A stretch of 64,000 nt of DNA from Pimelobacter simplex (lineage in GTDB: Bacteria; Actinomycetota; Actinomycetes; Propionibacteriales; Nocardioidaceae). Location: assembly GCF_900114845.1 (NCBI RefSeq), contig NZ_FOUK01000007.1, positions 248,001 to 312,000 on the forward strand, given 5' to 3'. The first letter of the stretch is position 1. Every line of letters begins with the position of its first letter. Below are positions 40,047-47,802 of this stretch, piece by piece. Made by a program: the position numbers and the translations under genes. Under the pieces are notes generated by a model that saw only the letters and a list, made by a program, of their open reading frames with translations, did no database searches and was not told the DNA's origin.

Positions 40047-42258
40047 GCGCACGCCGCACGGCGTGCGCCGCCTCGGCCGCGCGGGTGTCCGACAGCGCGC
40101 CCGCAGCCGCCTCCTGGACGTAGAAGACGTCGACCGCCTGGGGGCCGAGCGTCGAGATGTGGGCCGAGCGGACCGTCATCTCCAGCGCCGCCAGCGCCGC
40201 GCTCACCTGGTGGACGACGCCGAGCCGGTCGGCCGCCCGGACCTCGATCACGGTCGCGTGGTCGCTCGCCTCCGGCCGCACGACGACCGCCGGGTCGAGG
40301 TCGCCGGGCGCCCGGCGGGGCGCGAGTCGCTCGGCCGGGTCGACCCGGCGGGCGACGATGGCGTCGAGCTGGTCGTGCAGCGCGCCGACGTCGAGGTGGT
40401 CGGCGTCGACGTCCCAGACCGAGACGGCGTGCTCCCCCTGCGCCCACAGCCGGGCGGCGCGGATCGCGACGCGGCGCAGCGCGAAGAGCGCGGCGACGTC
40501 GGCGAGCAGGCCCACCCGGTCGAGGGCGACGACGGTGACCCGGGAGCCGTCGGCGACGGGCTCGACGGCGATCGCGACCTCGCCGTCGGCGACCTCGGGC
40601 GGGACGGGCACCTGCTCGTCGCCGAAGGCCGGCGGGGCGCTCCCCCGCTCCAGCACCGCACGGGCCCGGCGGGACAGGTCGAGGACGAGGCCGGCCCGCC
40701 ACGACGACCAGGCCTTGGGCGAGGCCGCCTTCGCGTCGGCCTCGGTGAGCGCGGTGAGCAGCGCGAGCGCCTCCGGCGTGTCGATGTGCTCGGTGAGCTT
40801 CTCGACCGTGGCCGGGTCGTCGGGGTCGCGGGTGGTCGCGACGTCGGCGAGCAGGAGGTGCCAGCGCACGAGCCGGCCGATCAGCTCGGCCTCGTCGGGT
40901 CCGAAGCCCATCCGCTCCGCGATGGCCCGGGCGATCGGCGCCCCCGCCACGCTGTGCTCGGTCAGCCCGCCCTTGCCGATGTCGTGGAGCAGCGCCGCGA
41001 CGACGAGCACGTCGGGGCGCGAGACGTCGCGGATCAGGCCCGCCGCCTCGACGCAGGTCTCGACGACGTGTCGGTCGACCGTGAACCGGTGGATCGCCGA
41101 GGCGTGCGGCAGCAGCCGGATCCGCTCCCACTCGGGCAGGATCCGGTCGAGCGCACCGGTCTCGTCGAGCGTCTCCCAGACGCCCAGCAGGCCGGGGCCG
41201 GCCGCGAGCAGCCGGACCAGCTGGCGGCGCGCCTCGTCGGGCCACGGCACCGGCAGCGGCGGGCAGTCGCGCACCAGCCGCGCGGCGGTCGGCGGCGCCA
41301 GGACGACGTCGCGCACCGCCGCCTCGGCCGCCGCGCGGAGCAGCAGCACCGGGTCGCGCTCGGGGCGGGCGCCCCGCTCGAGCACGACCTCGCCCTGGGA
41401 CAGCGCGACCCCTGGCGCGAGCCGGGTCAGCTCGGGGCGGCGGGGACGCGCGGCCGGCGTCCGCCGGAGGGCGTCGTCGGTGCGCCGCCAGGCCAGCCGT
41501 GAGAGGTGGGTGACCCGGCGCCCGAGCTCACGGACGTAGCGCTGGGCCGCGGCCTCGTCGGGCAGTGCGAGCCCCTCGGCGAGCGCCGCCCAGTGCTCGG
41601 GGGCGATCCGGTCGGTGGCCCGGCCGGCCGCGGCGTGGAGCAGGTCGCGGACGTCGAGGAGCTGCTGGCGGCAGCGCTCCAGGTCGGCCGCCGGGACGTC
41701 GACCAGCCAGGTCGCCGTGAGGCTCTTGAGCACGGTCGCGTCCCGCAGTCCCCCCTCGGCCTCCTTGAGGTCGGGCAGCGAGAGGTGCGCGAGCTCGCCG
41801 ACGAGCCGGTGCCGGCTGCGGACCAGCTCGCGCAGCTCGGGCAGCCGCTCCCGGGCCTGGCGCCGCCAGTGGGCCAGGACGGTCGTGCGCAGCCGCAGCG
41901 CGAGGCTGTGGTCGCCGGCGACGTGGCGCGCGTCGAGCAGCCCCGACGCGACCCGCACGTCACCCTCGGCCGCGGCCAGCATCTCGGGCAGCGTGCGCAC
42001 CGAGTGGTCGATCTGGTGGCCCGAGTCCCACAGGGGGTACCAGACGTGCCCGGCGAGCTCGCGCCACTGCTCCTCGGGCAGGCCCTCGTCGGCGACGAGG
42101 ACCAGGTCGAGGTCCGAGTACGGCGCCAGCTCGCCCCGGCCGTAGCCGCCGACCGCCACCAGCGCGGTCCCGGTGTCGGTGCCGCCCGCGCCGTCGTACG
42201 CGCTGCGGGTCAGGGCGTCGGCGGCCTCGGTTCGGGCAGCGCGCTCGGCGGCGGTCAT
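40030..42258 (-). CDS. glnD: PII nucleotidyltransferase/removing enzyme GlnD
   Basis: Glutamine sensor that modifies PII proteins. In Streptomyces and Corynebacterium GlnD adenylylates rather than uridylylates PII, which probably applies here (family knowledge). The 742 residues hold: the nucleotidyltransferase site VGGYGRGELAPYSDLDLVLV near residues 36-55, a GlnE-like helical region, the HD hydrolase motif VAALLHDIGKGGLTEHS near 416-432, and two C-terminal ACT domains (VVALDRVGLLADVAALFAL, VRAADRLGVVHQVSAALAAL). Shorter than E. coli GlnD (890) but normal for actinobacteria. It lies 16 bases after the second PII gene, completing the amt-PII-glnD operon. Confidence 0.94.
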   Translation of the reverse strand: MTAAERAARTEAADALTRSAYDGAGGTDTGTALVAVGGYGRGELAPYSDLDLVLVADEGLPEEQWRELAGHVWYPLWDSGHQIDHSVRTLPEMLAAAEGDVRVASGLLDARHVAGDHSLALRLRTTVLAHWRRQARERLPELRELVRSRHRLVGELAHLSLPDLKEAEGGLRDATVLKSLTATWLVDVPAADLERCRQQLLDVRDLLHAAAGRATDRIAPEHWAALAEGLALPDEAAAQRYVRELGRRVTHLSRLAWRRTDDALRRTPAARPRRPELTRLAPGVALSQGEVVLERGARPERDPVLLLRAAAEAAVRDVVLAPPTAARLVRDCPPLPVPWPDEARRQLVRLLAAGPGLLGVWETLDETGALDRILPEWERIRLLPHASAIHRFTVDRHVVETCVEAAGLIRDVSRPDVLVVAALLHDIGKGGLTEHSVAGAPIARAIAERMGFGPDEAELIGRLVRWHLLLADVATTRDPDDPATVEKLTEHIDTPEALALLTALTEADAKAASPKAWSSWRAGLVLDLSRRARAVLERGSAPPAFGDEQVPVPPEVADGEVAIAVEPVADGSRVTVVALDRVGLLADVAALFALRRVAIRAARLWAQGEHAVSVWDVDADHLDVGALHDQLDAIVARRVDPAERLAPRRAPGDLDPAVVVRPEASDHATVIEVRAADRLGVVHQVSAALAALEMTVRSAHISTLGPQAVDVFYVQEAAAGALSDTRAAEAAHAVRRALRGSS

Positions 42259-42274
42259 CCAGGTCCTGGGCGGG

Positions 42275-42613
42275 CTAGACCGCGGCCGGTCCGGTGTCGC
42301 CGGTGCGCACCCGGACCACGGACTCGACCGGGGTGACCCAGATCTTGCCGTCGCCGACGCGCCCGGTCTGGGCGGCGGTGGTGATGGTCTCGACGATCCG
42401 GTCGACGTCGGCGTCGTCGGCGACGATCTCGATGCGCACCTTGGGCACCATCGCGATGTCGTACTCGGCGCCGCGGTAGACCTCGGTGTGACCCTTCTGC
42501 CGGCCGTACCCGCTCACCTCGCTGACGGTCATCCCGGTGACGCCGACGACCTCCAGCGCCTGGCGGACGTCCTCCCACTTGTGCGGCTTGACCACCGCGC
42601 TGATCAGCTTCAT
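42275..42613 (-). CDS. glnB: nitrogen regulatory protein PII (second copy)
   Basis: 112-residue PII trimer subunit that senses 2-oxoglutarate and ATP/ADP and gates the ammonium channel. It starts MKLISAVVKPHKWEDVRQAL, and the T-loop GYGRQKGHTEVYRGAEYDIA contains the modifiable Tyr51. The TGRVGDGKIWVTPVESVVRV C-terminal signature is intact. ATGA overlap with the upstream amt gene and 16 bases to glnD. It is clearly similar to the PII at 44036-44374 but differs mainly in the C-terminal third. In actinobacteria with one PII this is called GlnK. Confidence 0.94.
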   Translation of the reverse strand: MKLISAVVKPHKWEDVRQALEVVGVTGMTVSEVSGYGRQKGHTEVYRGAEYDIAMVPKVRIEIVADDADVDRIVETITTAAQTGRVGDGKIWVTPVESVVRVRTGDTGPAAV

Positions 42614-43917
42614 GGGTGCAGCGTGCCAGTCCCGGGACCGAAATGGGGGCGAGCCCCACCGGTGGCGTGCAGGTCGTACGCCGTCTCGGCGTGGATCACG
42701 AGGTCGACCCCGGCCACCTCGTGGTCCGGGTCGACCCGGAAGCCGACCGTGCGCTCCAGGACCCACAAGAGCAGCGCGGTCATCACGAACGAGAACACCA
42801 GCGTCGCGCCCGCGGCCACGAGCTGGCGGCCGAGCTGGCCGGTGCCACCGCCGTAGAACAGGCCGTCGACGCCGGTGACCGAGGTCGACGCGAGCAGGCC
42901 GATGAGGATCGTCCCGACCAGGCCGCCGACCAGGTGGACGCCGACGACGTCGAGCGAGTCGTCGTACCGGAAGGTGTACTTGAGGCCCACCGCGAGCGCG
43001 CAGATCGCGCCCGCCGCGACGCCGACGAGCATCGCGCCGATGGGCGTCACGGCGCCGCACGACGGGGTGATCGCGACCAGGCCGGCGACGACGCCCGAGG
43101 CCGCGCCGAACGACGTCGCGTGGCCGTCGCGGAAGCGCTCGACGCCGAGCCAGGCGAGCAGGCCCGTGCACCCGGCGAGCAGCGTGTTCACGAAGACGAT
43201 CGCCGCCGTGTTGTCCGCGGCGAGCGCGGAGCCGGCGTTGAAGCCGAACCAGCCGAACCACAGCAGCCCCGCACCGACCATGACCAGCGTCAGGTTGTGC
43301 GGCTTCATCGGGTCGCGGCCGAAGCCCACCCGCCGGCCGAGGACCAGCGCCGCGGCGAGCCCGGCGGCACCGGAGTTGATCTCGACCGCCGTACCGCCGG
43401 CGAAGTCGAGGGCGCCCAGCCGCTCCTGCATCCAGCCGCCGCCGAAGATCCAGTGCGCGACCGGTGCGTAGACCAGCAGGGTCCACAGGCCGGCGAACAG
43501 CAGCCAGGTGCCGAACCGGGTCCGGTCGGCGATCGCGCCGGCGATGAGGCCGACGGTGATCACCGCGAACAGGCCCTGGAAGGCGGCGAAGAGGGTGATC
43601 GGGTAGTCCGCGTCCGGGTCCGGCGCGAGCATGTCGCGGAAGCCGAGGTACTGGGTCGGGTCGCCCAGCAGGCCGCCGCCGATGTCGTCACCGAAGGCGA
43701 GCGAGTAGCCGGCGAGCACCCACACCACCATCACGACGGCGAGCGCTCCGAAGACCATCATCATCATGTTGAGCACGCTCTTGGACCGGACCATCCCGCC
43801 GTAGAAGAAGGCGAGACCCGGTGCCATGAGCAGCACCAGCGCCGCGGCGGCGAGCAGCCAGGCGGTGTCGCCGGCAGCGGTCGCCGGCGTCGCGGCGAGA
43901 GGGAGCAGATCGGGCAT
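42610..43917 (-). CDS. amt: ammonium transporter (second copy)
   Basis: 435-residue Amt/MEP channel with about 11 membrane segments. Landmarks: APGLAFFYGGMVRSKSVLNM, DFAGGTAVEINSGAAGLAAA (including the region before the pore), GRDPMKPHNLTLVMVGAGLL, WFGWFGFNAGSALAADN and YDDSLDVVGVHLVGGLVGTI with the second pore His. The ATG at MPDLLPLAATP is chosen because it precedes a short signal-like region; extra upstream codons would run into the GlnR-like site. Coupled to its PII gene by ATGA. Confidence 0.95.
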   Translation of the reverse strand: MPDLLPLAATPATAAGDTAWLLAAAALVLLMAPGLAFFYGGMVRSKSVLNMMMMVFGALAVVMVVWVLAGYSLAFGDDIGGGLLGDPTQYLGFRDMLAPDPDADYPITLFAAFQGLFAVITVGLIAGAIADRTRFGTWLLFAGLWTLLVYAPVAHWIFGGGWMQERLGALDFAGGTAVEINSGAAGLAAALVLGRRVGFGRDPMKPHNLTLVMVGAGLLWFGWFGFNAGSALAADNTAAIVFVNTLLAGCTGLLAWLGVERFRDGHATSFGAASGVVAGLVAITPSCGAVTPIGAMLVGVAAGAICALAVGLKYTFRYDDSLDVVGVHLVGGLVGTILIGLLASTSVTGVDGLFYGGGTGQLGRQLVAAGATLVFSFVMTALLLWVLERTVGFRVDPDHEVAGVDLVIHAETAYDLHATGGARPHFGPGTGTLHP

Positions 43918-43939
43918 CCGCCCACTGTGCGGGCGCTTT

Positions 43940-43976
43940 GTTTCACGGGTGTAACAGGTCTTCCCGGGAGCGTTAC
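43940..43976 (-). promoter_or_regulatory. GlnR-type operator upstream of the second amt-PII-glnD unit
   Basis: On the minus strand GTTAC-ACCCGT-GAAAC is an exact match to the actinobacterial GlnR half-arrangement GTnAC-n6-GAAAC. A further GTAAC (GTTAC on plus, 43972-43976) lies just upstream, followed by the weaker GGAAG. The site is 23-59 bases before the amt start, after the hairpin ending the preceding unit. Nitrogen-limitation control by GlnR is predicted; no glnR gene is in the window. Confidence 0.75.
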
Positions 43977-43987
43977 ACATGGGTGAA

Positions 43988-44015
43988 GCCGGGATCCGCG
44001 GTCGCGGATCCCGGC
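43988..44015 (-). terminator. hairpin after the first PII gene
   Basis: GCCGGGATCCGC-GGTC-GCGGATCCCGGC: a perfect 12-bp stem with a 4-base loop, 20 bases after the PII stop. The left flank GTGAA gives a short U-containing tail (UUCAC). It should end the first amt-PII transcript ahead of the second GlnR-type site. Confidence 0.82.
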
Positions 44016-44035
44016 CTCGTGGTTCCCCAGGTCGT

Positions 44036-44374
44036 CTACAGGGCGGCGACGTCCTTGTCGCCCGTGCGGACCCGGACCACGGTGTCGACCGGGCTGACCC
44101 AGACCTTGCCGTCCCCGATCCGGCCGGTGTGCGCGGTCTTGGCGATGATCTCGACCACGTCCGCGGCGTCCGACTCGTCGACGACGATCTCGATCCGGAT
44201 CTTCGGGACCAGCGCGATGTCGTACTCCGCGCCCCGGTAGACCTCGGTGTGGCCCTTCTGCCGGCCGTAGCCGCTGACCTCGCTGACCGTCATCCCCGCG
44301 ACGCCGAACGCCTCCAGCGCCTCGCGGACGTCCTCCCACTTGTGCGGCTTGATGACCGCGGTGACGAGCTTCAT
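44036..44374 (-). CDS. glnK: nitrogen regulatory protein PII (first copy)
   Basis: 112-residue PII protein, MKLVTAVIKPHKWEDVREAL, T-loop GYGRQKGHTEVYRGAEYDIA with Tyr51, and GKVWVSPVDTVVRVRTGDKD. Its gene overlaps the upstream amt by ATGA, the classic amtB-glnK coupling, so it most likely blocks that channel under ammonium shock. The T-loop is identical to that of the second copy. It is followed by a strong hairpin, so it is not directly co-transcribed with glnD. Confidence 0.95.
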   Translation of the reverse strand: MKLVTAVIKPHKWEDVREALEAFGVAGMTVSEVSGYGRQKGHTEVYRGAEYDIALVPKIRIEIVVDESDAADVVEIIAKTAHTGRIGDGKVWVSPVDTVVRVRTGDKDVAAL

Positions 44375-45735
44375 GCGTTGACCTCCGATGCGGTGGGCGC
44401 GGGTGCCGGCGCCGGTGCGCCGGTGCCCAGGAGCGAGGAGGTACGACGGGCGCCGCCCCCGGCGCCGAAGTCGTACGCGGCCTCGCCGTGCTCGACGAAG
44501 TCGATGCCCTCGACCTCGGAGTCGTCCTCGAGCCGGAGCCCGATGACCGCCTTGACCAGGAGCCCGACCACCAGCGTGGCGATCGCGGACCAGATGATCG
44601 CGAACAGGGCGACCACGACCTGGACGACCAGCTGCTTCGGGCCGCCGCCGGTGAGCAGGCCACCGTCGTTGGAGGCGAGGAAGCCGACGCCGATCGTGCC
44701 GACCAGACCGCCGACCAGGTGGACGCCGACGACGTCGAGCGAGTCGTCGTACCCGAGCTTGTACTTGAGGCCGACCGCCAGGGCGCACAGGCCGCCGGCG
44801 ACCAGGCCGAGCACCATCGCGCTCCAGGGCACGAGGTTGCCGCAGGCCGGGGTGATCGCGACCAGACCGGCGACGACGCCGGAGGCGGCACCGAGCGAGG
44901 TGGCGTGACCGTCGCGGAGCTTCTCCACGGCCAGCCAGCCCATCATCGCTGCGCAGGTGGCGAGCGTCGTGTTGAGCCAGACCAGGCCCGTCTCGGTGGT
45001 GTAGGCGTCGAGGTTGACGATCGAGCCCACGTTGAACCCGAACCAGCCGAACCAGAGCAGGCCGGCGCCGATCATCGTCAGCGTCAGGTTGTGCGGCTTC
45101 ATCGGCTCCTTGCCGAAGCCGATCCGCTTGCCCAGCATGAGCGCCAGCACCAGGCCCGCCACACCGGCGTTGATGTGCACCACGGTGCCGCCCGCGTAGT
45201 CGATCGGGGCGACCGCCGCGCCGCCGTCACCGGAGAAGAGGAGGTCGGCCAGACCGTTCTCGACCCCGCTGAGGAAGCCCCCGCCCCACACCATGTGGGC
45301 CAGCGGGAAGTACGACAGCGTGACCCACAGCGGGAGGAAGACCAGCCACGCCGAGAACTTCATCCGGTCCGCGACGGCACCGCTGATCAGCGCCGCGGTG
45401 ATCACCGCGAACGTCAGCTGGAACGCCACGAAGACGTAGTTCGCGGGATCGGTGTTCTCCAGGCCGAACTGCGTGAACGGGTTCGAGAAGAGCTTGGCGA
45501 TCTCCTTGCCCGTGGCCCCGTCGGCGGTGGCGAACGTCGTGCTGTACGACATCGACCACCCCCACAGGGCGTAGACGATGCCGACGACGCCGAGGGCGCT
45601 GAACGACATCATCATCATGTTGAGAACCGACTTGGTCCGGCTCATGCCGCCGTAGAAGAGCGCCAGGCCAGGGGCGGTCATCAAGAGGACGAGCGAGGCC
45701 GACACCAGCATCCAGGTGTAGTAGCCATTTTCCAT
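44371..45735 (-). CDS. amtB: ammonium transporter (first copy)
   Basis: 454-residue Amt channel. It begins directly with a membrane segment (MENGYYTWMLVSASLVLLM). Family motifs: APGLALFYGGMSRTKSVLNM, DYAGGTVVHINAGVAGLVLA, GKEPMKPHNLTLTMIGAGLL and YDDSLDVVGVHLVGGLVGTI. Unlike the second copy it has a 30-residue Ala/Pro-rich cytoplasmic tail (TGAPAPAPAPTASEVNA). Coupled to glnK by ATGA. GlnR-like operators precede it, so induction under nitrogen limitation is expected. Confidence 0.95.
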   Translation of the reverse strand: MENGYYTWMLVSASLVLLMTAPGLALFYGGMSRTKSVLNMMMMSFSALGVVGIVYALWGWSMSYSTTFATADGATGKEIAKLFSNPFTQFGLENTDPANYVFVAFQLTFAVITAALISGAVADRMKFSAWLVFLPLWVTLSYFPLAHMVWGGGFLSGVENGLADLLFSGDGGAAVAPIDYAGGTVVHINAGVAGLVLALMLGKRIGFGKEPMKPHNLTLTMIGAGLLWFGWFGFNVGSIVNLDAYTTETGLVWLNTTLATCAAMMGWLAVEKLRDGHATSLGAASGVVAGLVAITPACGNLVPWSAMVLGLVAGGLCALAVGLKYKLGYDDSLDVVGVHLVGGLVGTIGVGFLASNDGGLLTGGGPKQLVVQVVVALFAIIWSAIATLVVGLLVKAVIGLRLEDDSEVEGIDFVEHGEAAYDFGAGGGARRTSSLLGTGAPAPAPAPTASEVNA

Positions 45736-45779
45736 GCCCCGACCCTCGGGTCGCGAGGTTTCGGGGCGCGCGGCCGCTT

Positions 45780-45826
45780 GTTTCGGGCTCGTAACGAGTG
45801 CCGCGGCTCCGTTACGGTCCGGTGAC
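45780..45826 (-). promoter_or_regulatory. double GlnR-type operator upstream of amtB-glnK
   Basis: Two sites on the minus strand: GTTAC-GAGCCC-GAAAC (45795 to 45780), an exact GTnAC-n6-GAAAC match, and GTCAC-CGGACC-GTAAC (45826 to 45811), a weaker match 15 bases further upstream. They lie 45-91 bases before the amtB start, between the ftsY stop and amtB. GlnR control is inferred from the known Streptomyces consensus. Confidence 0.78.
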
Positions 45827-45829
45827 GCC

Positions 45830-46981
45830 TCAGCCCAGCAGCGCGTCGACGAACGCGGCCGCGTCGAACGGCGCCAGGTCGTCGGGGCCCTCGCCGAGAC
45901 CGACGAGCTTGACCGGGACGCCGAGCTGGCGCTGGACGGCGATCACGATGCCGCCCTTGGCGGAGCCGTCGAGCTTGGTGAGCACGATGCCGGTGACGTC
46001 GACGACCTCGGAGAAGACCTTGGCCTGGATCAGGCCGTTCTGGCCGGTGGTGGCGTCGAGGACGAGCAGCACCTCGGTGACCGGGGACTGCTTCTCGATG
46101 ACGCGCTTGACCTTGCCGAGCTCGTCCATCAGGCCCTGCTTGTTCTGCAGGCGGCCGGCGGTGTCGACGACGACGGTGTCGACGCCGCGGTCCATGCCCT
46201 GCTTGACCGCGTCGAAGGCGACGCTGGCGGGGTCGCCGCCCTCGGGGCCGCGGACGACCTCGACGCCGACCCGGTCACCCCAGGTGGCGAGCTGCTCGGT
46301 GGCGGCGGCGCGGAAGGTGTCGGCGGCGGCGAGGAGCGCGGTGCGCTCGTCGGCGACGAGGATCCGGGCGAGCTTGCCGACGGTCGTGGTCTTGCCGGTG
46401 CCGTTGACGCCGACGACCAGGACGACGCCGGGCGCGTCGCCCTCGCCGCTGACCTTGAGCGCGCGGTCCATCGTCGGGTCGACCAGGTTGATGAGCTCCT
46501 CGCGGAGCACGGTGCGGGCGTCGGGGGTCTTGCCGCCCTCGACCCGCAGCCGGGTGCGCAGCCGCTCGACCAGCTCCTGGGTGGGCGCGACACCGATGTC
46601 GGCGGCGAGGAGCAGGTCCTCCATCGCCTCCCAGGTGTCCTCGTCGAGCTGGTCCCGGCTCAGCAGGCCGAGCAGACCGCGGCCCAGCGCGTTGGAGCCG
46701 GCGAGCCGCTGGCGCAGCCGGACCAGGCGGGACGCCGGCTTCTCGGGGGTCTCGAGGGAGGGCGCCGGAGCGACCTCCGGCTCGGGATCGACCTCGGCCG
46801 GCGCCTCGACGACGGGAGCCTCGGCGGTCGCCGGAGGCGTCTCGACCGGGGTGGTGAGGACGTCGGTCGACGTGTCCTCGGGCAGCCGCCCGGAGCGCCG
46901 TACCCGGGTGCCGACGAAGCCGGCGATCGCGAGGACGCCGACGACGGCGATCCCGATGACGAGGTAGAGCCATTCCTGCAT
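45830..46981 (-). CDS. ftsY: signal recognition particle receptor FtsY
   Basis: SRP receptor GTPase at the membrane. The 383 residues begin with a hydrophobic anchor (about 4-25, WLYLVIGIAVVGVLAIAGFV), then an acidic Pro/Ala/Glu linker (A domain) to about residue 80. The NG domain follows, with VGVNGTGKTTTVGKLA near 189-204, DTFRAAATEQL, VVDTAGRLQNKQ, TKLDGSAKGG and GLGEGPDDLAPFDA. An N-terminal transmembrane segment is typical of actinobacterial FtsY and replaces the amphipathic targeting of E. coli FtsY. It lies downstream of smc, as is common in bacteria. Confidence 0.95.
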   Translation of the reverse strand: MQEWLYLVIGIAVVGVLAIAGFVGTRVRRSGRLPEDTSTDVLTTPVETPPATAEAPVVEAPAEVDPEPEVAPAPSLETPEKPASRLVRLRQRLAGSNALGRGLLGLLSRDQLDEDTWEAMEDLLLAADIGVAPTQELVERLRTRLRVEGGKTPDARTVLREELINLVDPTMDRALKVSGEGDAPGVVLVVGVNGTGKTTTVGKLARILVADERTALLAAADTFRAAATEQLATWGDRVGVEVVRGPEGGDPASVAFDAVKQGMDRGVDTVVVDTAGRLQNKQGLMDELGKVKRVIEKQSPVTEVLLVLDATTGQNGLIQAKVFSEVVDVTGIVLTKLDGSAKGGIVIAVQRQLGVPVKLVGLGEGPDDLAPFDAAAFVDALLG

Positions 46982-47019
46982 GGGGTCATCCCATCACGCG
47001 CGCGCCCCGGCGCCGGAAT

Positions 47020-47035
47020 CGGCCGGGACCGGCCG
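47020..47035 (-). terminator. short hairpin before ftsY
   Basis: CGGCCGG-GA-CCGGCCG, a perfect 7-base inverted repeat in the 70-base gap between a small membrane-protein gene and ftsY. Short loop and no U-run, so the call is tentative. Confidence 0.35.
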
Positions 47036-47051
47036 CCGCGTCGGCAGGCGG

Positions 47052-47240
47052 CTACTGCAGGCGCAGGACGTCGCGCTCCTCGTCCTCGATCACCGGGGCG
47101 GCGTCGGCCGCCTTCGCCATCGCGTCGCCCAGCCACGGGACGCCGGGCACCTGCTCACCGCGGTGCGGGTAGGCGACGTACAGGACCACGACCCCCGCGA
47201 CCGCGAGGCTGACCAGGACCGCCAGTACGACGAACAGCAC
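47052..47240 (-). CDS. small single-pass membrane protein, unknown function
   Basis: 62 residues: N-terminal membrane segment (VLFVVLAVLVSLAVAGVVVL), then YVAYPHRGEQVPGVPWLGDA and an acidic tail, VIEDEERDVLRLQ. The GTG start is well supported by GGAGGAG 5 bases upstream. I believe similar small proteins occur near ftsY/smc in related genomes but cannot name a family. It lies between the thioesterase and ftsY genes on the same strand. Confidence 0.7.
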   Translation of the reverse strand: MLFVVLAVLVSLAVAGVVVLYVAYPHRGEQVPGVPWLGDAMAKAADAAPVIEDEERDVLRLQ

Positions 47241-47300
47241 TTCGACTCCTCCGAGTAGGGATCTCCGTCGCTCCCCATCCTGCCTCGGCGGTCCACGCCG

Positions 47301-47341
47301 CTCGGCCTCGGCTCGCCCGCAGGCAGCGCCGGAGAGGCCGA
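47301..47341 (-). terminator. candidate hairpin after the smc-thioesterase unit
   Basis: CTCGGCCTC (47301-47309) and GAGGCCGAG (47333-47341) form 9-base arms around a 23-base loop, directly beyond the thioesterase stop. The loop is large, so efficiency is doubtful. Confidence 0.38.
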
Positions 47342-47343
47342 GG

Positions 47344-47802
47344 TCACACCACGAGCGGCGCGAGCGCCTCGCGGATGACGTCGGGCACCGGCGTCGGCCG
47401 GCGCGCGGGATCGGTGTCGTCGACGTACACGTGCACGAAGCGGCCCTCGGCGCACGCCAGCGCACCCTCGCCGTCGGCGTCGCCCTGGAACAGACCGACC
47501 CGGTAGATCACCGACGACGTGCCGAGCCGCTCGACGGCCAGGCCCATCTCGATCGGGCGCGGGTAGCCCATCTCGGCGAAGTAGCGGCAGGACACCTCGG
47601 CCACCACGCCGATCGCGGGCAGCCGCCGGATGTCGGTGCCGGTGGCGTCGTGCAGGTGCGCGTTGACCGCGGTGTCGATCAGGTCGAAGTAGCGCGCGTT
47701 GTTGAGGTGGCCGTAGACGTCGTCGTCGGACCAGCGGGTGGTCGCCGTCCGCCAGGCGCGGTAGGCCGACCGGTCGGGCCGGCTGCGGTCGGGTGCGCTC
47801 AC
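47344..47802 (-). CDS. acyl-CoA thioesterase, hotdog fold (4-hydroxybenzoyl-CoA thioesterase type)
   Basis: 152-residue YbgC/FadM-like thioesterase. The active-site region is TTRWSDDDVYGHLNNARYFD near residues 20-40, where the Asp in DDDVYGHLNN is the usual catalytic residue, followed by IGVVAEVSCRYFAEMGYPRP and a C-terminal strand. Acyl substrate unknown. The GTG start overlaps the smc stop (GTGA), an unusual coupling for a metabolic enzyme. Confidence 0.9.
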   Translation of the reverse strand: MSAPDRSRPDRSAYRAWRTATTRWSDDDVYGHLNNARYFDLIDTAVNAHLHDATGTDIRRLPAIGVVAEVSCRYFAEMGYPRPIEMGLAVERLGTSSVIYRVGLFQGDADGEGALACAEGRFVHVYVDDTDPARRPTPVPDVIREALAPLVV

